A program made the position numbers and the translations under genes. From the NCBI RefSeq assembly GCF_030144325.1, contig NZ_CP126308.1, positions 62,001-126,000 of the forward strand: a stretch of DNA of 64,000 bases, read 5' to 3'. Within the stretch, counting starts at the first letter, position 1. Every line of letters begins with the position of its first letter. Of this stretch, positions 18,511-26,665 are shown one piece after another. This DNA is from Bosea vestrisii (GTDB taxonomy: Bacteria > Pseudomonadota > Alphaproteobacteria > Rhizobiales > Beijerinckiaceae). A model generated the notes under the pieces. That model did not search any database. It had not been told where the DNA came from and worked only from the letters and a program-made list of their open reading frames with translations.

Positions 18511-19650
18511 TTACGCCGGGCGGGTCCTGTTTGAAGACCCAACTACCGAGTGAGCCAAGTTCGTGTAAACTGACTTTCTCGATCGCGTTAGGTCTAAATC
18601 TTGGTCGCTCTCTACAATTCTTTCGTAGAGAGAAGCCCATTGCGGTGATATGATGTCGTCAGCGCTTCCCTTTGATTGCCGCGCTTGTGACGGGGTCGTT
18701 TCGAATTGAGTTCGGAAACATCGATTGAAGTGGGAGCTGTCGGCGAAACCAGTGATTGTCGCGATTTCCGTAATCGACTTAGAGCTATTTAAAAGAAGCC
18801 AATATCCATAAGTGAGTCGCAGTTGACGGCAATACTTCTGAACCGGCTGCTTCATTTCCTGTTGAAAAAGACGTTCTATCTGCCGTTTCGAAATCCCCAA
18901 CGATGACGCAAGAGATTTAATCTTCAATGGCTGCCCTGGATTTCTTTCAATTATCTTTAGCGCTCGAATTACTCTCGAGTCGAGCGCATTTTCTCTTGTT
19001 CCAAAATTCTCATCACCTTCGGAGGCGCAAGCCGAAAGCTCTTGTGGCGCAGGAATCTCGGCGCCGAGAGCGGAATAATGACGTTCTAATAGCCATGATC
19101 CGAGTTCCAGCGCCGCTAGCCCGCCCGCACAGCTAACCCGCCTACCGCTCACCACCAGGTTCATGCCGGAGATTTGCTGCACCTCGGCAAAACGAGTATC
19201 TCGGTCGGCGCCCCGGTACCAATCTGTTGCGCAAGGTAACTTATCGAAAAATCCAGCTTCGATTAGGACAAATAGTCCCGAACCTGTTCCAACAAGAGTT
19301 GCATTATTCATATCGGCACTTGTCAGCGCTTCTAGAATCGATCTACGGTCCTCAATAGGAACCGCGGTCCTCCCACCTATCACAAAAACGTAGTTGCACG
19401 TGCGAGCAGCGTGTAGAGGCGCTGTCGAAGGTACTTGGACACCGCAGGTCGTTTGGGCCGGCTTCTGTCCTAAAACTATATACTCAAAATCGACTCCAAC
19501 CGCAGCTACTGGGTCGGTGCAATGCTTCAAAATATAAACGAGGGCAGAGTACGAAAACATCGTGAAGCCTGGAAGGAGGATGAAGCCAACCTTCACTCGC
19601 CGCCGCGCCAGTTTGGCGGTTTCGGCCTTCGCACCAAAAACAGGCATCAT
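18511..19650 (-). CDS. AraC-family regulator with DJ-1/PfpI (GATase1-like) sensor domain
   Basis: A transcription factor of 379 residues. The N-terminal half (about 20-190) is a DJ-1/PfpI-like domain (KVGFILLPGFTMFSYSALV, then FVIGGRTAVPIEDR) as in the GlxA/CdhR/FtrA regulators. The C-terminal 100 residues carry two AraC helix-turn-helix units (LASSLGISKRQIERLFQQEM and ITEIATITGFADSSHFNRCF). The start at 19650 is preferred over upstream starts because AGGAG lies 8 bases before it. Regulators of this kind often control carnitine, betaine, arginine or other amino acid use. It stands alone between IS scars; its targets may be the riboswitch-controlled gene at 21071 or the liv unit. Not certain. 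Confidence 0.88.
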   Translation of the reverse strand: MMPVFGAKAETAKLARRRVKVGFILLPGFTMFSYSALVYILKHCTDPVAAVGVDFEYIVLGQKPAQTTCGVQVPSTAPLHAARTCNYVFVIGGRTAVPIEDRRSILEALTSADMNNATLVGTGSGLFVLIEAGFFDKLPCATDWYRGADRDTRFAEVQQISGMNLVVSGRRVSCAGGLAALELGSWLLERHYSALGAEIPAPQELSACASEGDENFGTRENALDSRVIRALKIIERNPGQPLKIKSLASSLGISKRQIERLFQQEMKQPVQKYCRQLRLTYGYWLLLNSSKSITEIATITGFADSSHFNRCFRTQFETTPSQARQSKGSADDIISPQWASLYERIVESDQDLDLTRSRKSVYTNLAHSVVGSSNRTRPA

Positions 19651-20031
19651 CGTGGAATCTCCTGCCATAAGGACATCAATGTAGAAATTACAGAATGTCC
19701 GCGTACAATCCCGGATGCTCACGCCGCTTTGTCGCATAGAAGATTCACAAGGGCAAAAATGCGACGATTTCGACGTAGGCGTCAGGCCGATCTGCCAACC
19801 GCCTGAGGCGGTCCTAGCGGAGATCGGCGAGCTACGCTGAGAGCGCAAATCAAGCTGCGCCTGAAATCAGATCCGTAAGATCGCCGCTGGAATTGGGCCT
19901 TAACAGGCCAGTCCCGCGATCGCCGGCAGCTAAGGGCGGAGAATTGCTCAAGCAACCGCAAAACCAAAGTATCGCTAATTCTCTTTAACATTCGTCTCTC
20001 AGTTTGTCAACGACGCTACACCACGCCGTCA

Positions 20032-20050
20032 TGGTCTGCAACCTGGTTGG
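20032..20050 (+). repeat. 19-base repeat, copy 2
   Basis: Identical to 9525-9543. Preceding codons read LHHAVMVCNLVG, comparable with the other copy, which suggests both come from the same kind of transposase C-terminus. Confidence 0.55.
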
Positions 20051-20159
20051 AGTTGACCCACTTTCGTGTGCTGTACCCAGCTCGGGCGGGTTGGGTCAGG
20101 TCGCGCTCCAGCCTTTCGACACGGAGCGTGAAGCTCACGGATATTGACGGGAATTACGC

Positions 20160-20305
20160 CCGATTGCCGAGCGTATAGTGGCAGAGTTCGACACGGCATT
20201 CGGCGAGCTTGCCCAGTTTGTCGATGGTCGACGAGGTTGTGTCACGCTAGCGGCACTTCCGTCGATCGCGGCAGCTTTATTGCACGGAGCGATCGGATGC
20301 GGCCG
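20160..20305 (+). pseudogene. LysR-family regulator fragment
   Basis: One frame reads PIAERIVAEFDTAFGELAQF and VDGRRGCVTLAALPSIAAALL. This is the hinge and first strand of a LysR effector domain. Neither the helix-turn-helix nor the rest of the effector domain is present. It is a broken piece left by rearrangement. Confidence 0.65.
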
Positions 20306-20852
20306 AAAAGATGGAGGCTTAGCTCAGATGCGACAACGAGGATCGGCCGCACGGGGCCATTGGCAACCAGCCACCGATCCTGCTGCAAACTCCCAGCTCA
20401 CCGCCGTGAAAAAAGACCAGAAACGCAACCCGCCGGCGATCCAGGAAATGGTCTCGGATCAAAACGAGTACCGAGCCAAATTATAACCAAGGACAAATTG
20501 GGGGGGCGACGTCGACGGCCATCCGGGCTTCGCTGTGAGATCGGAATCGGCGTCTATCCAGCAACTCGCATTCCAAGGTCGCAAAGAGCGGCGGTGTGAC
20601 GCCGACTTCCTTGCAGCACTTGCCGAAGGTCACCGAGGCGTATTAGTCCTTTGTCGGAACCATCGAACTCTACAGAATCGAGCTTACCATTCTGCGCGGA
20701 CGGTGGAGGAGCTTCGAGGCCGCGTAGTTCGCCACGTGACCTGATGGAGGCGGTTGCCTGCGTGTCGGAATCGACGAGCGTGGTCGCACGCCATTGCGGT
20801 AGGTTGACTTGAGCAAGCAGCCAGGAGTAAAGAAATATTGTTCAAAGATGAT

Positions 20853-21018
20853 ACGGGAGAGATCGGCATACGCCGGCGCCGACGGAGCAACCCCCAAGGA
20901 AACTCTCAGGCAAAATGACCGTATTTTCGAACACTCTGGAGAGAGACGCTTAGGGCGTCCACCGAAGGGGAACGCCGAGGTCGTCGGCTAAGCTCTCAGG
21001 TAAACGGACAGATTTGGG
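20853..21018 (+). ncRNA. Tandem glycine riboswitch
   Basis: Two glycine aptamers in a row can be read. Aptamer 1 (about 20853-20932): CGGGAGAGATC, later CCAAGGAAACTCTCAGGCAAAATGACC. Aptamer 2 (about 20936-21018): CTGGAGAGAGAC, CACCGAAGGGG, then CTCTCAGGTAAACGGACAG. The paired GGAGAGA...CTCTCAGG(C/T)AAA blocks and the ACCGAAGGGG element are the conserved core of the glycine (gcvT) riboswitch class. It ends about 50 bases before the DadA-like gene. A short hairpin (GCAGAT...ATCTGC, about 21026-21043) lies between aptamer 2 and the ribosome site and may be part of the expression platform. Glycine binding usually turns expression on. Confidence 0.92.
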
Positions 21019-21070
21019 GATAGCCGCAGATTTCTTGATCTGCACCCTTTGATCTGTCTGGAGAGCAAAT

Positions 21071-22318
21071 ATGCCAAAGATTGTTGTTATTGGCGCCGGC
21101 GTGGCTGGCGTGTCGACGGCTTACGCACTTTTACGCGCTGGCTACAGCGTCACCGTCGTCGAACGTCAGCGTTATGCAGCGATGGAAACGTCATTTGCAA
21201 ACGGCGGACAACTTTCGGCCAGCAACGCAGAAGTGTGGAATCACTGGTCGACCCTCCTGAAGGGAATCAAATGGATGGTCAAACGGGACGCTCCCTTTTT
21301 GATGAATCCGAAGCCAACTTGGCATAAATACAGCTGGCTAGCAGAATTTATTTCCAACATTACCAATTACCGTGAGAACACCGTCGCGACAACTAAGTTG
21401 GCAATAGCTGCGCGGAAGTTCATGTTCGAAATTGCAGACCAGGAAAAGATCGACTTTGACCACGTCCGCCGCGGAATTCTGCACGTTTACTGGGATAAAA
21501 ATGGATTTGAACACGCGACCGCGGTAAACCACCTACTTGTTGAGGGAGGGTTGGATCGACGGCCAGTGACCGTGAAGGAAATGAAGACGATCGAGCCAAC
21601 CCTGCATGGAAATTTTTATGGCGGATTCTATACGCCATCCGATTCTACCGGAGATATTCACAAGTACACGACCGGACTTGCGAAGGCGTGCGAGAACCTC
21701 GGCGCAAGATTCTTGTACGATGCCACGGTGAATCGCATCGAGCGGCGCGGCGGCTTCCAGCTAGTCTACACGACCACGGAGGCCGGACGCGAGCCTCAGG
21801 TGATCGAAGCTGACGCAATCGTCGTTTGTGCGGCCTCGGGCAGTCGCGATTTGGCAACGATGCTAGGTGACCGAGTTAACATCTATCCCGTTAAAGGCTA
21901 CTCGATCACAGTCCATTTGGACGACGAGGTTTCTCAACAGGCGGCGCCTTGGGTCAGCCTACTTGATGACCGAGCCAAAATCGTCACAAGTCGGCTAGGA
22001 TCGGGGCGGTTCCGAGTTGCTGGTACGGCCGAAATTAACGGTCTGAACTGGGACATCCGTGATGATCGAGTTAAGCCCCTCGTCGATTGGACGCGCATGC
22101 TGTTCCCGGGAGTTGGTACGAAACGGGTAGTGCCGTGGGCGGGTCTGCGGCCAATGATGCCGAATATGTTGCCTAAGGTCGGAAAAGGACGCTTGCCTGG
22201 TGTATTCTACAACACCGGGCACGGACATCTGGGGTGGACACTATCGGCTGCGACAGCCGCAATGCTCGTAGACATCTTGGCACAAGAGATCCCGCTCGAG
22301 ACACGTTTGTCAGCATAG
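21071..22318 (+). CDS. FAD-dependent amino acid dehydrogenase (DadA-like), under glycine riboswitch
   Basis: A flavoprotein of 415 residues in the DAO superfamily. It begins KIVVIGAGVAGVSTAYALLRAG, the FAD Rossmann motif, and carries FANGGQLSASNAEVW, a DadA hallmark; it ends with GVFYNTGHGHLGWTLS, the second FAD contact. DadA-type enzymes deaminate D-amino acids to keto acids and pass electrons to the respiratory chain. The glycine riboswitch just upstream suggests glycine or a product of glycine excess (such as sarcosine or D-amino acids) as the physiological substrate. GGAG lies 8 bases before the ATG. Confidence 0.92.
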   Translation: MPKIVVIGAGVAGVSTAYALLRAGYSVTVVERQRYAAMETSFANGGQLSASNAEVWNHWSTLLKGIKWMVKRDAPFLMNPKPTWHKYSWLAEFISNITNYRENTVATTKLAIAARKFMFEIADQEKIDFDHVRRGILHVYWDKNGFEHATAVNHLLVEGGLDRRPVTVKEMKTIEPTLHGNFYGGFYTPSDSTGDIHKYTTGLAKACENLGARFLYDATVNRIERRGGFQLVYTTTEAGREPQVIEADAIVVCAASGSRDLATMLGDRVNIYPVKGYSITVHLDDEVSQQAAPWVSLLDDRAKIVTSRLGSGRFRVAGTAEINGLNWDIRDDRVKPLVDWTRMLFPGVGTKRVVPWAGLRPMMPNMLPKVGKGRLPGVFYNTGHGHLGWTLSAATAAMLVDILAQEIPLETRLSA

Positions 22319-22323
22319 ACGGG

Positions 22324-22350
22324 TGGTAGGCTTACTTCCTTATCCTACCA
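22324..22350 (+). terminator. Weak stem-loop after the DadA-like gene
   Basis: TGGTAGG (22324-22330) pairs with CCTACCA (22344-22350) across a 13-base loop, just after the stop codon. No T run follows, so termination is doubtful. Confidence 0.3.
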
Positions 22351-22608
22351 AATGGTTGGCAGCCTTCGTCGCGGTCTAATTTCCTAGTGCCGCCATCGTG
22401 CTTCACGATCTTGACTGCATGGCTTCAGCGCTCGCGTTCGACTGCAGGTGCGGAGCCAAGCCGATTCTATTTCCTCTGACGTCGCCGGCCCTACAATCCA
22501 ACCGCTGCGAAGCACTTCGCGCAGGAACAGGGCAATCCTTACGATCTTTGCACTTACAGCAGAGGACCAAATGAGCTTGTCACGAGTCGAAATAACGACC
22601 CTCATGCC

Positions 22609-23889
22609 ATGACTTCCATTGCAGCTCCCCGTGGCCAAGCTGCGAAGTGTGGCATCGTACGAAACACCCTCCTGTTCGGCGCGCCGCTGCTGGTGCTCGC
22701 TTTGGGCCATATGCTGTCCAATTTGCTGCGGACCTTGCCCGGCGTTGCGGCCGATGTGATCACGGCCGATCTCACAGTGTCGCCCGACGCCCTGGCCAGC
22801 TTGATTGGGGCCTACCATTTCGCCTTCGCCGCGGGCCAGATACCCGTCGGCGTCGCGCTCGATCGCTTCGGCGTACGCGCGGTGTCGCTAACGCTTTTCG
22901 CGATTATAGCCGTGGGCGCAGTCCTGGCCATGACCGCTCGAGGCCCCAGCGGATTCCTCATCGCTCAGATCATCCTCGGCATCGGCTGCTGCGGCATGCT
23001 GCTTTGTCCGATGACGTTGGCAGCAAAGACGCTTAGCGCGGAAAAATTCGGCCTATGGTCAGGGTTGATCCAGGGCGTAGGCAACTCGGGAATGCTGCTT
23101 TCTGCTAGTCCGATGGCCTGGCTGGTCGAACATCATAGTTGGCGCACGGGTTTCGGGCTGGCTGCATGTATCGCTGCAATCATCGCCATATTGGTGATGC
23201 TAACGGTGCCTAAAGCTGTCCACACGGAAAGCGGAGGTGACGCTACTCTGTGTTCGGAAGCCAAGCAGGTGATCAGGATCGGTGCCTCGCCGCCATTGCG
23301 CGGAGTCATCGTCCTGGCATTCGCGTCCTTTGCCGCTGGTATCGCGGTGAGAGGACTCTGGGGCGGCGTCTGGCTGATGGAGATCAGGCATCTGTCCCGC
23401 CTGGAGGTTGGGAATGCGCTTCTTCCTATGACACTCGCACTCGTGGCAGGCCCAATTTTGTACGGCATTGCCGACCGGCGCTTCGGCCACCGCCGTTCCG
23501 TTCTGACGACGACACACGCGATTGCCGCCATAGCCCTGCTCTTAGTTGCTGCCGGCAGTCCCGGCGGACTTCTTGCGAGAGCCACCGGTTTGCCGATGCT
23601 TTCGCCGTCTTTCGACGTCTTCGCCTTCCTCCTTCTCGGAGCCGCCTTGGCGTCGCAGCCGCTCCTTTTCGCTATGGCGCGAGGTGCAGTCCCACCACAA
23701 AATGCCGGAAAGGCGCTTGCGGCGGTCAATCTGTCGTTCTTTGCCGGAGCGGCCGTTCTGCAATTCTGCACGGGCCCGATCTCGGCCAGTTTAGGGCTGG
23801 CTGCAATCATGCTATTTTTGGCTGCGGTCCTCGTTGTCGCCGCAATCATTTTTGCTCTTCTAACGAAACGCCCACGGAACCAAGGTTGA
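22609..23889 (+). CDS. Major facilitator superfamily transporter
   Basis: An integral membrane protein of 426 residues with about twelve hydrophobic segments. The MFS motif A region between segments 2 and 3 appears as GVALDRFGVRAV, and its weaker repeat as GIADRRFGHRRS in the second half. A hydrophilic central loop (about residues 205-225, with HTESGGDATLC) separates the halves. The family resemblance is to CynX/NimT-like carriers of small anions, but the substrate is not clear. A 290-base gap without a gene precedes it; no promoter was identified. It is not overlapped by a partner gene. Confidence 0.88.
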   Translation: MTSIAAPRGQAAKCGIVRNTLLFGAPLLVLALGHMLSNLLRTLPGVAADVITADLTVSPDALASLIGAYHFAFAAGQIPVGVALDRFGVRAVSLTLFAIIAVGAVLAMTARGPSGFLIAQIILGIGCCGMLLCPMTLAAKTLSAEKFGLWSGLIQGVGNSGMLLSASPMAWLVEHHSWRTGFGLAACIAAIIAILVMLTVPKAVHTESGGDATLCSEAKQVIRIGASPPLRGVIVLAFASFAAGIAVRGLWGGVWLMEIRHLSRLEVGNALLPMTLALVAGPILYGIADRRFGHRRSVLTTTHAIAAIALLLVAAGSPGGLLARATGLPMLSPSFDVFAFLLLGAALASQPLLFAMARGAVPPQNAGKALAAVNLSFFAGAAVLQFCTGPISASLGLAAIMLFLAAVLVVAAIIFALLTKRPRNQG

Positions 23890-24039
23890 GAATTGGTTGA
23901 ATCGATACAGAAGATATCGGCACGTCTAACTAGACATCGAGCCGCTTCACTTTGAGGCAGGCACCGCCGCATTACGCCAAATTTGGCCTAAACAACTTGC
24001 GAATATGAGGTAGTCCTCCGCTGAGGGTCGCAGTCAGCT

Positions 24040-24310
24040 CGCTTTGAGGGTCTCGGTTCGGTGCGCTCAGGCGGCACAGGGATCGGTTGCAGGATGCCGG
24101 CGAAGCTCGCCAGATGCTGCTCAGGATGATCACCCGAACCGTCTCTCAAGGCCCGGAACAGCACCGCCGGCGGATGGGATCCGCCGACGGGTCCGGTCAG
24201 TCGCGCACAGGCACGGCCGTTCTTAGACTGCCCTTCGCCAGGATCGGCATCGGAGTGTCGGCGCCGTGCCTTGAGCAGGCTCCAAGCATTCGAGGGAATC
24301 AGCGCGCAGC
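24040..24310 (-). mobile_element. IS66-family transposase fragment
   Basis: On the minus strand DTPMPILAKG (near 24260) and GSGDHPEQHLASFAGILQ (near 24100) match the central part of IS66 TnpC proteins. The two pieces are separated by stops and frame changes. Too short for activity. It marks the left border of the malonate locus. Confidence 0.65.
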
Positions 24311-24377
24311 GCGAACGAATGTCGCAGCGTCCTTGGCATCCATCTCGATAAGGCTGATCGATCGTTCGCCGTTCAGG

Positions 24378-25025
24378 CTACGCTGCACGTTCGAAGGAAG
24401 CGATGAAATCGGCGAGACGCTCGCCCTGGATCACCACATGGTCACGGAGCGCCCGTTCCGCAGCTTCGCCGTCACCGGCGCGGATCGCATCAACGATCGC
24501 CTGATGTTCTGAGAGCGAGGTGGCAACTCGGCTCCGGGCTCGAAGCTGGAGACGGCGATACGGCTTGAGGCGGGTGTGCAACTGGCGCGCCTGCTCGGCG
24601 AGAAACGCGTTCTGGCAGGCGTCGTAGATCGCAAGGTGGAAGCGTTCGTTGGCGTAATAGTAGGCGTCGGGGGTCCCCTCGGCGGCGTACTGCACGCACT
24701 CCTCATGCGCCGCCTCGAGCTCTTGCTGCTGGGCGTCGGTGATGCGGCGGGCGGCCAGCGCTCCGCACATGCCCTCCAGGCCAGCCATCACCTCGAACCG
24801 CTCGATCACGTCCTTGAAGCTCAGCGAGGCGACGAAGGCGCCACGGCGAGGCTGCAAGACCACCAATCCCGTGGAGGCCAGCTGCATGAAGGCCTCGCGG
24901 ATCGGGGTACGCGAAACCTCGAAGCGGGCGGCGAGGCTCTGCTCGTCGAGCCGCTCTCCCGGGCGGAGCCTGCCCGTCACGATTTCGTCCTCGAGGACGT
25001 CCCTGAGGCTATGCGCGCGTCTCAT
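24378..25025 (-). CDS. matR: GntR-family regulator of malonate genes (MatR-like)
   Basis: A regulator of 215 residues in the FadR/VanR group of the GntR family. The winged helix is at residues 10-70 (DEQSLAARFEVSRTPIREAF) and the all-helical FCD effector domain fills the rest, with candidate metal/ligand residues Asp and His in FHLAIYDAC and the later His in SEHQAIVDAI. AGGA lies 7 bases before the chosen ATG. It is divergent from matC-matA-matB, the arrangement of Rhizobium leguminosarum matR, and probably represses them until malonate or a derivative binds. Confidence 0.88.
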   Translation of the reverse strand: MRRAHSLRDVLEDEIVTGRLRPGERLDEQSLAARFEVSRTPIREAFMQLASTGLVVLQPRRGAFVASLSFKDVIERFEVMAGLEGMCGALAARRITDAQQQELEAAHEECVQYAAEGTPDAYYYANERFHLAIYDACQNAFLAEQARQLHTRLKPYRRLQLRARSRVATSLSEHQAIVDAIRAGDGEAAERALRDHVVIQGERLADFIASFERAA

Positions 25026-25080
25026 GTCGTTTCCTGCCCAGCGCATGGTAGCGCGCCCGTCCGCAATCCGACAGGGGAAT

Positions 25081-25094
25081 TCTCGTATACAATA
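25081..25094. promoter_or_regulatory. Probable MatR operator
   Basis: TCTCGTATACAATA is an imperfect palindrome around GTATAC (reverse complement TATTGTATACGAGA). It fits the MatR box as I recall it from Rhizobium (TCTTGTA/TACACGA). It sits in the 198-base space between the divergent matR and matC genes and next to TTGACT (25098-25103), a possible -35 box for matC. Confidence 0.55.
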
Positions 25095-25223
25095 ATATTG
25101 ACTTTGCATCCATACAATGCCGTTCATGATGCAAATCAGACGAGGGGCATCCTGCGTAACCGCCGCCGACGGCGAAGGCCGCCAGCCAACGGCGCGGGAG
25201 GAAACGAAATCAACGGGGTCGCC

Positions 25224-26630
25224 ATGTCGTCGCAGATGCTTTCGATCTACGCGCTTGCAGTCATGTTCGTGATTGCCACGATCTTGCCGATCAACATGGG
25301 GGTCCTGGCCTTCGTCGGCGCCTTCCTGGTCGGCACGCTCGCGGCCGGAATGACGGCGAACCAGATCATTGCCGGTTTTCCCGGCGGGCTGTTCCTGACG
25401 CTGGTCGGGATCACCTTTCTGTTCGCCATCGCGCAGAACAACGGAACCATCGACTGGCTCGTCCGCCTGGCCATGCGGGCGGTGCGGGGCCGGATCGCCG
25501 CCATCCCGTGGATCATGTTCGGGGTTTCGGCCCTGCTCACCTCCGTCGGCGCTGTCAGCCCGGGTGCGGTCGCGATCGTCGCGCCGATCGCGCTTGGCTT
25601 TGCGCTGAAATACAAGATCAATCCGCTGCTGATGGGCCTGATGGTGATCCACGGAGCCCAGGCCGGCGGCTTCTCGCCGATCAGTATCTATGGCGGCATC
25701 ACCAACCGGATCGTCGCCAAGGCGGGCCTGCCCCTCAACGAGATCGCGACCTTCCTGGCCAGCTTCGGCGTCAACTTCGCCGTCGCGTTGCTGCTCTTCT
25801 TCGCCCTCGGCGGGCGCAAGCTCCTGTCGGCGAGAGTCGACGGTTCGCACCAGATGGCGCCGCGCACCGCCGGGACGCTCGCGCTCGCGGTGCCGGGTTC
25901 CGTCACGAGCGCTCGGCCGGCCGACGCCCAGGCCTATGGCGATGCCGAGTTCGAGGCGGCCAGCGAGGAACGGCTCATCGCCAGGCAAAAGACCGATCCC
26001 GCGGCCGATGCCGGGCTCGACGACAGGACTGCGCAGGGGCCGCATTGGTACCGCGTCCTGACGCTCGCCGGGATCATCCTGCTCGCCGTCCTGACCCTGG
26101 CCTACAACCTCGATATCGGCTTCGTGGCGATCACCATCGGCCTGGCGCTCTCCCTGATCGCGCCGGACCTGCAGAAGCGCGCGATGGGGCAGGTCTCATG
26201 GCCGGAGATCATGCTGATCACGGGCGTGAGCACCTATGTGGTCGTGCTCGAGAAGATGGGGACCATCTCCTTCGTCGGCGACAGCGTCGCGACGCTCGCC
26301 TCCCCGATGCTCGCCGCCCTGCTGCTCTGCTTCATCGGCGCGGTCGTCTCGGCCTTCGCCTCGTCGACCGCAGTGCTCGGTTCGCTGATCCCGCTCGCCG
26401 TTCCGTTCCTGCAATCGGGCACGGGCGTCAGCGCGGTCGGCTTCGTCGCCGCGATGGCCGTCGCCTCCACCATCGTCGATGTCAGCCCCTTCTCCACGAA
26501 CGGCGCTCTCGTCCTCGCCAATGCCCAAGGCGTCGACCGTCAGGCCTTCTTCCAGAAGCTCATGGCCTATGGCGCGGCCGTCACGCTGATCGCGCCGATC
26601 GTGGTCTGGTTCCTGTTCGTCGTTCTGTGA
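25224..26630 (+). CDS. matC: Malonate/dicarboxylate carrier (MatC-like)
   Basis: An inner-membrane transporter of 468 residues with about twelve hydrophobic segments and a hydrophilic central loop (about residues 210-275). Motifs GFPGGLFLTLVGITFLFAIA, SVGAVSPGAVAIVAPIALGF and the C-terminal DVSPFSTNGALVLANA fit the MatC / dicarboxylate carrier family, in which the SPFSTNGA signature near the end is typical. The start at 25224 (MSSQMLS) is within an open frame that runs further upstream; it is chosen because the family begins here and a G-rich site precedes it. First gene of matC-matA-matB. Confidence 0.9.
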   Translation: MSSQMLSIYALAVMFVIATILPINMGVLAFVGAFLVGTLAAGMTANQIIAGFPGGLFLTLVGITFLFAIAQNNGTIDWLVRLAMRAVRGRIAAIPWIMFGVSALLTSVGAVSPGAVAIVAPIALGFALKYKINPLLMGLMVIHGAQAGGFSPISIYGGITNRIVAKAGLPLNEIATFLASFGVNFAVALLLFFALGGRKLLSARVDGSHQMAPRTAGTLALAVPGSVTSARPADAQAYGDAEFEAASEERLIARQKTDPAADAGLDDRTAQGPHWYRVLTLAGIILLAVLTLAYNLDIGFVAITIGLALSLIAPDLQKRAMGQVSWPEIMLITGVSTYVVVLEKMGTISFVGDSVATLASPMLAALLLCFIGAVVSAFASSTAVLGSLIPLAVPFLQSGTGVSAVGFVAAMAVASTIVDVSPFSTNGALVLANAQGVDRQAFFQKLMAYGAAVTLIAPIVVWFLFVVL

Positions 26631-26665
26631 CGCCTGCCCGTTTGCCGCAAGCAAAGGAGATGACC

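Larger units (their letters stand above)
19651..20852. other. Gene-poor scar region
   Basis: About 1.2 kb without an intact gene. It contains one 19-base repeat (20032-20050) and a fragment of a LysR gene (20160-20305). The rest shows no recognisable coding sequence. Confidence 0.5.

Noticed and set aside
24576..25223. N-terminal extension of MatC by 216 codons
   Set aside because: This part is the reverse strand of matR plus the control region; the family starts at 25224.
25508..26659. N-terminal extension of malonyl-CoA decarboxylase
   Set aside because: Shifted reading of matC; arginine-rich and not conserved.
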